Below, one piece after another: positions 1 through 8,328 of a stretch of DNA of 36,791 nucleotides (its first letter is position 1; every line of letters starts with the position of its first letter). The stretch covers positions 1 to 36,791 of the forward strand of contig JAGRNA010000085.1 in the NCBI GenBank assembly GCA_020441005.1, given 5' to 3'. The stretch is from Leptospiraceae bacterium (GTDB lineage Bacteria > Spirochaetota > Leptospiria > Leptospirales > Leptonemataceae). The notes beneath the pieces are model-generated. The model saw only the letters and a list, made by a program, of their open reading frames with translations, searched no databases and was not told where the DNA came from. The position numbers were made by a program, and so were the translations under genes.

Positions 1-630
1 GGCGGCAGCGATACCGTCATCCTGACGGGCGATTTCCAGAGCGCGGGCGCTGACAGCCTGGGCTTCGGCTTTATCAAAAACGAGGCGCTCTGTCGCGCCC
101 TCAATATTAAAATAGTAGCGAAAATCAGGGGCGAAGGGTAGCGCCGAGAACAGGTTCCGGCACAATTTGACTGTAATGTCATCTTCCTTGAATTTGATCA
201 GGCTTTCATCGACCCGGTTGTCGAGCACCTTGCTGGCGGCTCTGATTTCTGTGCGCAGCCGGTCCGTCTCTTTCACGGCGATTTCTTCCCGGGCTTCCAG
301 AGTCAGCAGAAAGGTCTTGCGGATCATGATCGCGTGAATGATGGAGAGCATCCAGCAGCCGAAATACACAAATCCAAGCACCATGCTGAGCGGATTGCCG
401 CCTGTGGCGGTAGTGGAATTGGCCTGTTCGGCATCCGGCACCATCAGGATCAAAGCCCCCCAGATCGCAATCAGATAGAAAACAGCACTCAGCAACCAGC
501 TCAATTTGCGTCCGCGAAACCAGACATATAAAAAGGCTGCAAACGAGCTGAGTCCGAGCGCCAGGGTTAATAGAATATACCAGGACTGAATCCATTCCCA
601 GGCAGGGTCTTTTCTTGTAATATTTGCCAT
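1..630 (-). CDS. Partial membrane protein, C-terminus cut off by window start
   Basis: An open frame runs on the minus strand from an ATG at 628-630 to the window edge without a stop (210 codons seen). A GGGAG stands about 10 nt before the ATG. The protein starts MANITRKDPAWEW and has three hydrophobic segments at about residues 16-38, 44-66 and 80-103. A charged, coiled-coil-like stretch follows (about 108-140), then a soluble region. I do not recognise a family. The layout, three membrane helices followed by a cytoplasmic domain, would suit a small membrane sensor or scaffold, but that is a guess. The gene is divergent from the PP2C gene at 1017. Existence of the gene is well supported; function is unknown. 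Confidence 0.75.
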   Translation of the reverse strand, partial: MANITRKDPAWEWIQSWYILLTLALGLSSFAAFLYVWFRGRKLSWLLSAVFYLIAIWGALILMVPDAEQANSTTATGGNPLSMVLGFVYFGCWMLSIIHAIMIRKTFLLTLEAREEIAVKETDRLRTEIRAASKVLDNRVDESLIKFKEDDITVKLCRNLFSALPFAPDFRYYFNIEGATERLVFDKAEAQAVSARALEIARQDDGIAAA

Positions 631-745
631 ATCTTCGCTGCTCCCGGCATCTCTGCCAGAAAACAAGATGGCAATGTCCGGGCTGGAATTCAAGGAAAAA
701 AGGAGCGGCTTTATTTTTCCAGCGGCTTGTGGGCCTCCCGGAGTG

Positions 746-908
746 GTTCGTAATTTGTTGCTGGCCGGCCAGTTGCTGATCCGGTTACCACTTCGATGAG
801 TCGGATGCGTCCCTGGAACACCTTGCCAATGAACTGGTGATCGCCGGCATCATCCAGTTCGGCTCAATGGACAAGCCGCGACAAATGTACGGGATGTCGT
901 ACGGATGA
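746..908 (+). pseudogene. Decayed coding remnant
   Basis: The frame 780-908 reads like real protein (ending with MDKPRQMYGMSYG and two stops) but begins directly after a TGA and has no plausible start. The frame before it (from 746, VRNLLLAGQLLIR) also looks coding and runs into this one out of phase near 783. This is what a small gene with a frameshift and a lost 5' end would look like. No family recognised. It could also be chance, given the short length. Confidence 0.3.
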
Positions 909-912
909 TGAA

Positions 913-945
913 AGCGCCAGGGTCGCTTGATCCAGAGCTGGCGCT
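913..945. repeat. Inverted repeat, 8-bp perfect arms
   Basis: AGCGCCAG at 913-920 pairs with CTGGCGCT at 938-945 around a 17-nt loop. It lies just after the gene remnant and about 70 bp before the start of the PP2C gene. There is no T-run, so it is not a classic terminator; an operator or a leader structure is possible. Confidence 0.4.
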
Positions 946-1016
946 ATCCGCCGGAAAGGCAATAATAGCTGGAAAAAACAGGCCGGGTAATTCTGCTTGA
1001 ACAATCAAGGCCTGCT

Positions 1017-2972
1017 GTGGTGAAAAAAAGTCTTTTCATAGTCTTTTGCCTGCTTTTTTCTCAGGCTGCCTGCGCCAATCCTGATCGCTTGCATTTAGCC
1101 GGTGAATGGAAGATTGCCTACAATGATACGCGGGAATACAGCAGTGCTGGTTTTGACCATAGTGCCTGGTCAGGACTCGCCTTGCCGGTGCAGACCCGCC
1201 AGGGAGTGCAGGTGGTCTGGATTCGGCGTACTTTTCAACTCCCCTCGGCACTGCGCGACCAGGCGCTGGCGATCTTTGTGGGCAAGATCATTGATACAGA
1301 TATCGTTTATCTGAATGGCATTGAGATCGGACGATCCGGTAGCGAGCCGCCCGTGTATATTCCCATGTGGAATTACAATCGCTATTACTTTATTCCGCCG
1401 GCCCTGCTGAATACAGCGGGTCCGAATGTGCTCGCTATTCGATCCTTCGCGTCCATCGATCCCAAATTCGCCGACGACATCTTTATTTCGACCGTGCCGG
1501 ACATACACGGCTATGCTACCTGGAAAAATACCCTGGTGCGTTATTTGCCGATGAGCGCCGGGATCATGAATTTTAATCTGGGCGTCTTTTTGATTATTTA
1601 CTCATTATTTAATAAACATCACAAAGCGAATCTGTTGTTGGGATTGATCAGCATCCTGTGGGGATTGTTATCCATTCAATACTTCAATCACAATTTCGGT
1701 CGTTATTATAACCTCAAGGACAAGCTCTATTTCTGTGTATTGGCCCTGGAAATGGGAATGATATTTGTCTACCTGGAACTGATATCCGGTTTGCGCTACA
1801 AGGTCTTCGAGGGATTGATCCTGCTGACCAGCGCCATCACCATGGTCAGCTGTTTTAAAGGGCCCTTGCACGAGCCCATGAGTGCGGCCACCTACATGCT
1901 GATCGGGATGTCCGGTATTGCACAGCAGTTGCTGTGGGGTTTTTTGATATTGACTGCGGTCGGCAAAAAAAGACGCAATGCGCTTTTTATTCTGCCTGGT
2001 TACGCGCTTTTTATGGCCGGGGTTGTGCATGATGCCCTGGCAATTTCCGGTTTGTTTATCATTGACGTATATTTGATTTCACTCAGTTATCCGATCCTGC
2101 TTTTTAATTTAGGAATTTTATTTATCAAAAACCATATCGCTGTCCAGAAAGACATCGAGTATCTGGAAGAAATGACGGAGAAGAACGATCTGATTCAGGC
2201 CCAGAAAAAGGAGCTGGAGAAGCGAAATTATACGCTCGAAAATGATTTGCGTCTGGCACGCGTTATCCAGCAAAGCATGATCCCGGGAGACTTTCCGGAT
2301 CAAAAAATATTTGCCTTGTACAAACCGATGGAGGCCATTGGCGGCGATTTTTATGATTTTATTCGTTTCCGGGAGGAGTCTGTGCTGGGAGTCATCATTT
2401 GTGATGTTTCGGGTCACGGCGCGCCGGCGGCCTTGATCACCGCCGTCCTGAAAGGCTATATCGAACGAGCGGGCAGCATCCGTCAGGATCCGGCAGCATT
2501 GCTGTCATTTTTAAATCAATCCTTGTTTAATTATACCGGCAGCAATTTTATTACGATTTTATATCTGGTTTATAATTACCAGACTGGTTTGTTGCAGTAT
2601 TCCAATGCCGGCCACCCGGCACCGATTCTGATTGATGGAGAGCAAATTGCACCCTTGAACGGGACGGCTTCCGTTCCCATCGGTGTATTCAGTAATTCCG
2701 ATTTGGAGCGCAAGAACAAGACCTACCGGACGAATCAGCTGCACGTTAAAACCGGTAGCCGACTGTTTCTGTATACAGACGGGATCCTGGAAGTGGAGAG
2801 TATGCAAAATCCGCCTTCCATGTTTCAAGAGTGCGCTCTGGACAACACTGTAAAAGAAATGCGCAACGCCAGCCCGCAGGATTTTATTGTCGGGATATAC
2901 CAGCGTTTGGTCGCGTTTCGCGGGAATGATATGTTCGATGACGATATTTGTATGATTTGCATCGATGTATAG
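1017..2972 (+). CDS. Membrane PP2C/SpoIIE phosphatase with 7TM sensory module
   Basis: Starts at GTG 1017 with AAGG about 6 nt upstream; 651 aa. Order of parts: signal peptide (1-20), an extracytoplasmic jelly-roll domain resembling glycoside hydrolase family 2 sugar-binding folds (about 22-175), seven hydrophobic segments (about 180-385; 7TMR-DISM type), a coiled coil (about 385-420) and a SpoIIE-type PP2C domain. The metal-binding motifs are present: G442-G443-D444, C462-DVSGHG, D588-G589 and the D641-D643 triad. Family members dephosphorylate phospho-serine on STAS antagonists in partner-switching circuits, here presumably in response to an outside ligand. The STAS protein at 17930 is a candidate substrate, but no linkage shows that. 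Fold and catalytic class are clear; the ligand is unknown. Confidence 0.88.
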   Translation: MVKKSLFIVFCLLFSQAACANPDRLHLAGEWKIAYNDTREYSSAGFDHSAWSGLALPVQTRQGVQVVWIRRTFQLPSALRDQALAIFVGKIIDTDIVYLNGIEIGRSGSEPPVYIPMWNYNRYYFIPPALLNTAGPNVLAIRSFASIDPKFADDIFISTVPDIHGYATWKNTLVRYLPMSAGIMNFNLGVFLIIYSLFNKHHKANLLLGLISILWGLLSIQYFNHNFGRYYNLKDKLYFCVLALEMGMIFVYLELISGLRYKVFEGLILLTSAITMVSCFKGPLHEPMSAATYMLIGMSGIAQQLLWGFLILTAVGKKRRNALFILPGYALFMAGVVHDALAISGLFIIDVYLISLSYPILLFNLGILFIKNHIAVQKDIEYLEEMTEKNDLIQAQKKELEKRNYTLENDLRLARVIQQSMIPGDFPDQKIFALYKPMEAIGGDFYDFIRFREESVLGVIICDVSGHGAPAALITAVLKGYIERAGSIRQDPAALLSFLNQSLFNYTGSNFITILYLVYNYQTGLLQYSNAGHPAPILIDGEQIAPLNGTASVPIGVFSNSDLERKNKTYRTNQLHVKTGSRLFLYTDGILEVESMQNPPSMFQECALDNTVKEMRNASPQDFIVGIYQRLVAFRGNDMFDDDICMICIDV

Positions 2973-3065
2973 GTTGCAGAATATTGCTTGCCCTGCAGGC
3001 CTGGATCGCAGTAGAATGGAGCCGTCTGGTGCTCTGCATCAGGCGTAGCAGGGGGACTTGGGTAT

Positions 3066-3383
3066 ATGGTTAAAAAAGATGCGCGGCCCCTTTATATCAT
3101 TCATGGTGAAAAAGTGCACAGTCTGGATGATTTTTACGACGAGATGGCGCGCTTGACTGGGTCCTTGACTGGCAAGGGTCCGGACAGTCGCAATTTGAAT
3201 GCGTTATTGGATGTCCTGCGTGGCGGCCTGGCGGCCCACGAATACATGGAGCCGATTACACTGATTTGGTCGAACTTCCATCTAGGCAGCAAGTTCAGTG
3301 GCAAGGCGGATGTACTGGAGTGCATTGCCGAGGCGGAAAATGTTACCTTTCGCAAAGAGAATTTTGAGTGTCAGGGTGGTTGA
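3066..3383 (+). CDS. Barstar-family protein (ribonuclease inhibitor-like)
   Basis: 105 aa, ATG start with AGGGGG about 10 nt upstream. The sequence fits the barstar pattern: an N-terminal beta strand with YIIHGEKV, 'SLDDFYDEMARLTG', the hallmark RNLNALLDVLRGG (residues about 43-55; barstar has RNLDALWD) and a hydrophobic strand PITLIWSNF. Barstars bind and block barnase-type secreted RNases in the cytoplasm. No barnase-like gene lies beside it, so it may be an immunity protein against other cells' toxins or an orphan regulator. It sits 93 bp after the PP2C gene and is followed at once by a strong inverted repeat. Family call is confident, target is not known. Confidence 0.85.
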   Translation: MVKKDARPLYIIHGEKVHSLDDFYDEMARLTGSLTGKGPDSRNLNALLDVLRGGLAAHEYMEPITLIWSNFHLGSKFSGKADVLECIAEAENVTFRKENFECQGG

Positions 3384-3425
3384 ATCATGCGCAATTGTTG
3401 GTCACAATTCCTTCTTGCGCATGAT
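3384..3425 (+). terminator. Strong hairpin directly after the barstar gene
   Basis: ATCATGCGCAA (3384-3394) and TTGCGCATGAT (3415-3425) are perfect 11-bp inverted arms with a 20-nt loop. Inside the loop, TTGT (3395-3398) can pair with ACAA (3404-3407). The left arm starts one base after the barstar stop codon. No T-run follows, so it may be a transcript-end stabiliser or a binding site, not a standard intrinsic terminator. Confidence 0.5.
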
Positions 3426-3513
3426 GTCTCTACTAGTTACATATACCAGAAGTTGAAATTTTTCTTTTCAGGTCTGGCGGATCTGGTGATTCTGGTCGAA
3501 TGCAGGTACATGT

Positions 3514-4881
3514 ATGAGTCGTGCAACCCGTGAGCTTGGGGCCCACTTGAGGCATCGCAATCTACGCATTCTGGAAACCGGATGCCAGGTATTGCTCATC
3601 ATTATGCCTGTTTTCACCCTGATGGACTATTTGACCCTCGCCGAAAAATGGGGTGTAGCGGTCCGCAATCAATATGTGATCGTGGACGGTGCCATGATGG
3701 CGGTGTTTGCCGTACTGGCCGCAATGAATTACCGGGCCAAATCAGTGACCAAAAAATATCATATCCTGCTGGTGCTGATCCTTGGATATACATTGATTCT
3801 GTCACAAGTCTACCTGATAAGTTTGTCGCACAATGAGCCCTATATCTTGCTGGTAGAAATATTCATCACCGGTGCCTTGTTTCATTTTCGACCCCTGGGA
3901 TCGCTTTTGTATTTAGTTACCTGTGTGGTATTGTCCTTTATCCCGGTGATTGCCAGCGATTATACTTTTCTGGCGATTGTGCCGCCGGTGATTGCGGTTG
4001 CCACGGCCGTTTTAGTCGTGGCTTTTTTTCGGGACAAGCTGGTCCAAAGCGCATTGGAAATTCGCAAGAAGAACTCGGCCCTCGCCATTAGGACTCGCGA
4101 ATTGGAGCTGTCCCGCCTGAAAGCGGAGAAGTCAAGGCTGGTGGCCGAGGAACAGAGACGCAAGTCCGATGATTTACTGTTGAATATTTTACCGGCCAAA
4201 GTCGCTGAAGAGCTGAAACAGAAAGGCTTTGTTGAACCGATGCTATACGAATCCGCCAGCATTCTGTTCACCGATTTCAAGGGTTTTACCGGGCAAGCCA
4301 TGCGTCTGTCGCCGGGAGAACTTGTGCATGAGCTGGATGCTCTCTTCTTGCAGTTTGACCAGATTTGCGAAAGGAATAACCTGGAAAAGCTGAAGACAAT
4401 CGGGGATTCATATATGTGCGCCGGCGGCTTGCCGGAACCGGACAGGTCTCATGCTGTGAACGCATGTTTGGCTGCCCTGGAGATACAGGATTTTATTGAA
4501 GGCATCAAGGCCATCAAACAGAGTCTGTCCAGTACCACCTGGTGGGAAATGCGGCTGGGGATTCATAGCGGGCCGGTGATGGCCGGGGTGATCGGTCAAA
4601 AGAAGTTTGCCTATGATGTTTGGGGCGATACGGTTAATGTGGCCTCGCGGATGGAGACGGGTGGCCAGACCGGTCGGGTGAATATTTCGGAAAAGACATT
4701 TGAGATGGTCAAAGACTTTTTTGAATGCCAGTATCGGGGCTTGATCCAGGCGAAAAACCACGGGGAACTGGGAATGTATTTTCTGGTCGGCATACGGCCG
4801 GAATTATCGCAGGATGATCAGGGCCGTGTCCCGAATGAGGATTTCAGAAAAAAGGTCCAAACCCTCGGTCAACTGAATTAA
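3514..4881 (+). CDS. Class III adenylate cyclase with six-helix membrane domain
   Basis: 455 aa; ATG start with GCAGG about 7 nt upstream. About six hydrophobic segments (residues 25-175) are followed by a coiled coil (about 180-225) and the cyclase domain (about 245-435). The catalytic set is complete: metal aspartates D254 and D298, adenine-selecting K294 and D368 (motif AYDVWGD), and transition-state N375 and R379. The Lys/Asp pair means ATP rather than GTP as substrate, so the product should be cAMP on the cytoplasmic face. A closely similar enzyme is encoded at 22652. It stands alone between the barstar hairpin and a convergent peptidase gene. Confidence 0.92.
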   Translation: MSRATRELGAHLRHRNLRILETGCQVLLIIMPVFTLMDYLTLAEKWGVAVRNQYVIVDGAMMAVFAVLAAMNYRAKSVTKKYHILLVLILGYTLILSQVYLISLSHNEPYILLVEIFITGALFHFRPLGSLLYLVTCVVLSFIPVIASDYTFLAIVPPVIAVATAVLVVAFFRDKLVQSALEIRKKNSALAIRTRELELSRLKAEKSRLVAEEQRRKSDDLLLNILPAKVAEELKQKGFVEPMLYESASILFTDFKGFTGQAMRLSPGELVHELDALFLQFDQICERNNLEKLKTIGDSYMCAGGLPEPDRSHAVNACLAALEIQDFIEGIKAIKQSLSSTTWWEMRLGIHSGPVMAGVIGQKKFAYDVWGDTVNVASRMETGGQTGRVNISEKTFEMVKDFFECQYRGLIQAKNHGELGMYFLVGIRPELSQDDQGRVPNEDFRKKVQTLGQLN

Positions 4882-4948
4882 GGGCGGCCCCGTTCTGGTA
4901 AATGATTCCGCCGGCTGGTTCCCAGGTGCGGGGCTTCTGCCGGGTAGA

Positions 4949-5542
4949 TTACGGACCTGGCGCTTTTTGGGGAGCGATCAGGCCAGCTATGATGTTTAAA
5001 GCGCTCTCTACAATAACAGTCAGCTCCTGCTCGCTACGCGCCGGTAAATGGATAAACACTGCCGGCAGTCCGGGATGACGGTTGCGAATGTAATAATAAG
5101 CAGCATTGCATAAATAGGCGCCGGCATCGCTGGACTCGCAAACAGGTAAAGATGTAGAATGCTGGATGGCAAGCAGATCGGCGATCGAAATGTTTGTTGA
5201 ATAACTGTCGGCACCGCGCTCGTCCAGACGTCCGGATTGACAATAGCCGCGATTATCTGGCTGACCGCCGGCTAGATTGCGCGCCCGGCTTTCGATTCGA
5301 ATCGTATTGGTGTCGGCAAGGCCGCATAACAAGACAGCTCGTATTTGAGGATGCTGAATCAGGGCCGCCTTTAACTGACGCTCTGCGAGCAACCAGTCCA
5401 CATCCAGTTCCAGGCCGCGAATCAAAAAGGAACCGATCCGGGAATTGTGCAGGGCCCGGGCAATCAAGCCGCTGGGGTTGGAATGATGGGGTCCGAATGG
5501 ACCAAAACCGGATAATAAAATTGATTCAGGCAGTTGCAACAT
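4949..5542 (-). CDS. pcp: Pyroglutamyl-peptidase I (peptidase family C15)
   Basis: Cytoplasmic cysteine peptidase that removes N-terminal pyroglutamate from peptides. From ATG 5542 it is 197 aa, close to the usual 200-215. The N-terminal SGFGPFGPHHSNPSG matches the family signature. The catalytic triad is visible: E84 (in IRIESRARN), C145 (in SDAGAYLCN) and H165 (in FIHLPAR), the spacing expected from characterised enzymes. An upstream GTG at 5554 would add four residues; I prefer the ATG because a GGAG stands 11 nt before it. The gene converges with the cyclase gene, 67 bp apart. Confidence 0.9.
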   Translation of the reverse strand: MLQLPESILLSGFGPFGPHHSNPSGLIARALHNSRIGSFLIRGLELDVDWLLAERQLKAALIQHPQIRAVLLCGLADTNTIRIESRARNLAGGQPDNRGYCQSGRLDERGADSYSTNISIADLLAIQHSTSLPVCESSDAGAYLCNAAYYYIRNRHPGLPAVFIHLPARSEQELTVIVESALNIIAGLIAPQKAPGP

Positions 5543-5673
5543 CGTCAGGGACACTCCACCGCCAGGGCACCCGTTCCCGGGAAAAGATATGCAACCTGTC
5601 TGAAACGGTTGTTACCTGGCAACATTTTAATCAGACTGTCAGCGCTGCGCACGGATGGCAAGGATTTCATTAC

Positions 5674-5700
5674 GACAGGGCACTGTAGCAGCACCCTGTC
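5674..5700. repeat. Inverted repeat, 7-bp arms
   Basis: GACAGGG (5674-5680) and CCCTGTC (5694-5700) flank a 13-nt loop, 23 bp beyond the stop of the EF-hand-like gene, which is read leftward. The position suits a transcript-end hairpin, but no T-run follows. Confidence 0.35.
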
Positions 5701-5722
5701 AGAATCATGAGCAATGCTTCGT

Positions 5723-6469
5723 TTATCCCTGGACGGGAACGATGTTGCCATACAACAATGAGCTTAACCAATTGGCAGCATCGGCGACGCTAATATTTTT
5801 GTTATTATCTTCATTGAGCAAGTTCTGGCCGTCGGCCGTAGTTCCGAATCCCAGGTGATAAATGCCATCAATGACTGTGTCGGCTGCCTTTTGGCCAAAT
5901 ATGCGGCTGTTACCACCGTCATTTTGCACAAAATGATAGCCGGTTTCTTCGTTACCTTCGTCATCCCCATGATATAGCTCCCACTCGGATCTGTGGTTTG
6001 CGGCAATGTAACCGCTTAATTGACGGATTTCATCCGGTGTAATTTTGCGATCCCTGCCGATCCCCAGTTTGTTTACGGAGTCAACAATAATGTTATTTAA
6101 CTGATTGGCCGCAATCAAACCCTGAATCAGGTCCGTTGAACTGATCTTTTGATGTAGCCCGCGGTCACTGGCCAGGATGCTCAGGGTTTGATCCAGGCGG
6201 GTCCCGGTGATGCTGCTGGTCAAACCGGTTTTACCAGTTATGGTCTGCATTTTATAGCGAGTCAGTAATTGGCGGGCCGAGTTGCTGACGACGGGATTCA
6301 TGGCCAGTCCTCCCTGACTACGGTCCCATCGGTTATGTTTTTCCAAAATGCGCTGCCAGTCCTCAAAATCCCCGGCATGCAGCTCCCCGGACAGAGACAG
6401 TAGAACTGTCGCCAGAATAGCTACGGATGCGCTGATTTTTTGAACTGTTTTATAGACTTTATTTTTCAT
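5723..6469 (-). CDS. Secreted protein with EF-hand-like loops, function unknown
   Basis: ATG at 6469 with AGGG about 9 nt upstream gives 248 aa; a TTG two codons earlier is less likely. A signal peptide covers residues 1 to about 33 (…LSGELHAGD). The mature part is mainly helical. Two loops look EF-hand-like: one before TPDEI (Ile at loop position 8 and Glu at 12, but poor residues at positions 1 and 3) and one near the C-terminus, NEDNNKNISVAD, with acidic or amide residues at positions 1, 3 and 5, Ile at 8 and Asp at 12. This suggests an exported calcium-binding protein. The middle has the conspicuous string YHGDDEGNEETGYHF. I do not recognise a named family. Confidence 0.75.
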   Translation of the reverse strand: MKNKVYKTVQKISASVAILATVLLSLSGELHAGDFEDWQRILEKHNRWDRSQGGLAMNPVVSNSARQLLTRYKMQTITGKTGLTSSITGTRLDQTLSILASDRGLHQKISSTDLIQGLIAANQLNNIIVDSVNKLGIGRDRKITPDEIRQLSGYIAANHRSEWELYHGDDEGNEETGYHFVQNDGGNSRIFGQKAADTVIDGIYHLGFGTTADGQNLLNEDNNKNISVADAANWLSSLLYGNIVPVQG

Positions 6470-6849
6470 TTGCAATATCCCTGTATGGTGATGTTGCTTG
6501 GACAGCCGGGACTGTTGATTGTTTAAACTTTTTTAAGACTGCTTGTTAGCAGCCCTCCGGCTGGTTCCCCTTTTTTTGCCCTGGTTGAAAAAAAATGTAG
6601 TTTTGATCAACGTCATCTGGTCGAGAGAATGCTGGCCCAAAGTAGTTCGCAGCCCAGGTCCGGGATATCGCTCAAGGGACCGCGCCGGATTTGGCTGCAA
6701 GCGGGGCGGCTTCTCATAGTTTGCGGTCCCTGGATTCTGAAAAGAAACCAGGATGCCGTCCAGAACAAGGCCGCTCTTCAGCAGGGGAATCGTGGGGCCG
6801 CAGGCGGTTTTTCCATTGCCGGCCCTGCTCAATTGATTTGTTTGCGGAC
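6470..6849. other. Divergent intergenic region before fumarase
   Basis: 380 bp between the leftward EF-hand-like gene and the rightward fumarase gene. It should hold both promoters, but I find no convincing -35/-10 pair. A T7 run (around 6570) and an A8 run (around 6589) are present. Open frames across it on both strands have no protein-like features. Confidence 0.5.
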
Positions 6850-8280
6850 ATGAGCTTTCGCAATGAGTCAGATACCATGGGTACAGTCCAGGTTCCGGAG
6901 GATCGATATTGGGGTGCGCAGACGGAGCGCTCAAGGCACAATTTTCAAATAGGCAATGATCGTTTTCCTCCGGTCTTTATTCGGTCTCTTGGAATTGTAA
7001 AAAAAGCAGCCGCTCTGGCTAACCTGGAGTTGGCCCAGCTTTCCAGTCCGGTAGCAGATTTAATCGTTGCTGCATCTGATGAAGTCATCAGCGGTAGGCT
7101 GGATGAGCACTTTGTGCTGAGTGTGTGGCAGACCGGCAGCGGTACTCAGACAAACATGAATTGTAATGAAGTCATTGCCAATCGGGCCAATCAAATGGCT
7201 GGTGCAGCTATGGGTACTAAAACTCCTGTGCATCCCAACGATCATGTGAACCGGTCGCAAAGCTCGAATGATGTCTTCCCGACTGCGATGCACATTGCGG
7301 CTGTAACAGCGTTTACCCAAAATCTTGATCCGGCTCTGGCAGCTCTGCAACGGGGATTGGAAATCAAGGCTCGCGAATTCCACAATATCATCAAGATCGG
7401 TCGAACACACCTGATGGATGCCACCCCGCTCAGTTTCGGTCAGCTTTTTGGCGGCTATGTCAGCTTGCTGACTGATAATCGGCAACGCTTGCAGGCAGCC
7501 CTGGGTGATGTTTATTTTCTGGCGCTCGGCGGAACTGCGGTGGGAACTGGACTGAATGCACCGGCTGCATTCGGTCCGCTCGCCGCAAAGCATATTGCAC
7601 AACTGACTGGACTGCCGTTTCAAACAGCAACAAATAAATTTGCCGCCTTGAGCAGCCATGCACCGTTATTGGCTTTGCACGGCCAATTGAAAACCCTGGC
7701 AGCAGACCTGATCAAGATTGCCAATGATATTCGCTGGCTGGCTTCCGGGCCACGTAGCGGGTTAGGGGAGCTGATCCTGCCGGCGAATGAACCGGGTTCA
7801 TCGATTATGCCCGGTAAGGTGAATCCGACCCAGAGCGAAGCTTTAACGATGGTGTGTGCCCAGGTCATCGGCAATGATGTGGCTGTGAATGTGGGCGGCA
7901 GCAGCGGCAACTTCGAATTGAATGTCTTTAAGCCGCTTATTATTCATAATGTACTGCATTCTATCGGACTGTTGTCAGATGCGGTCCGGTCCTTTCAGGA
8001 TCATTGCGTGGCTGGAATTCAGGTGAATGAACAGCGCGTACGACAGCATCTGGAAAACTCACTGATGCTGGTAACCGCTCTGAACCCTCACATAGGCTAT
8101 GATCAGGCGGCCCGGATTGCCAAACATGCCTGGCAGCATGATCTGCAGCTGAAAGAGGCGGCGGCCGAACTGGGGATATTGGAGCCGGATGTCTTCGACA
8201 AGCTGGTTGATCCAGATCAAATGATCGGCGGAGTGGGCAAATCAATGCCGACAAGCATGGCCGCAGCCCATATGGATTGA
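6850..8280 (+). CDS. fumC: Fumarate hydratase, class II
   Basis: Interconverts fumarate and malate in the citric acid cycle; cytoplasmic homotetramer without an iron-sulfur cluster. From ATG 6850 the protein is 476 aa, a normal length, and begins 9 residues before the conserved DTMG. The frame stays open upstream to 6691, but that part does not resemble fumarase. Visible motifs: [36 protein letters not shown] with the catalytic-region histidine, and the superfamily signature G316[10 protein letters not shown] (S318 in the mobile catalytic loop). The gene stands alone, convergent with the beta-propeller lipoprotein gene. Confidence 0.95.
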   Translation: MSFRNESDTMGTVQVPEDRYWGAQTERSRHNFQIGNDRFPPVFIRSLGIVKKAAALANLELAQLSSPVADLIVAASDEVISGRLDEHFVLSVWQTGSGTQTNMNCNEVIANRANQMAGAAMGTKTPVHPNDHVNRSQSSNDVFPTAMHIAAVTAFTQNLDPALAALQRGLEIKAREFHNIIKIGRTHLMDATPLSFGQLFGGYVSLLTDNRQRLQAALGDVYFLALGGTAVGTGLNAPAAFGPLAAKHIAQLTGLPFQTATNKFAALSSHAPLLALHGQLKTLAADLIKIANDIRWLASGPRSGLGELILPANEPGSSIMPGKVNPTQSEALTMVCAQVIGNDVAVNVGGSSGNFELNVFKPLIIHNVLHSIGLLSDAVRSFQDHCVAGIQVNEQRVRQHLENSLMLVTALNPHIGYDQAARIAKHAWQHDLQLKEAAAELGILEPDVFDKLVDPDQMIGGVGKSMPTSMAAAHMD

Positions 8281-8295
8281 CTGTAAGACCCATTT

Positions 8296-8325
8296 GCGGC
8301 CAGAGTTCCGGCCCAAGCAGGCCGC
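8296..8325. terminator. GC-rich hairpin between convergent genes
   Basis: GCGGCC (8296-8301) and GGCCGC (8320-8325) can pair across an 18-nt loop in the 48 bp between the fumarase stop and the end of the convergent lipoprotein gene. A two-way transcription end would be expected here. No T-run, so support is moderate. Confidence 0.4.
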
Positions 8326-8328
8326 GCT

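Noticed and set aside
5194..5688. 164-codon plus-strand frame
   Set aside because: Antisense to pyroglutamyl-peptidase, whose catalytic triad is intact.
6691..6849. 53-residue N-terminal extension of fumarase
   Set aside because: Open frame only; Cys/Arg-rich and unlike fumarase, while ATG 6850 gives the normal length.
6533..6934. 133-codon minus-strand frame before and into fumarase
   Set aside because: Overlaps the fumarase start, Pro/Arg-rich chance composition and no ribosome site.
7060..7659. 199-codon minus-strand frame
   Set aside because: Antisense inside fumarase, a certain gene.
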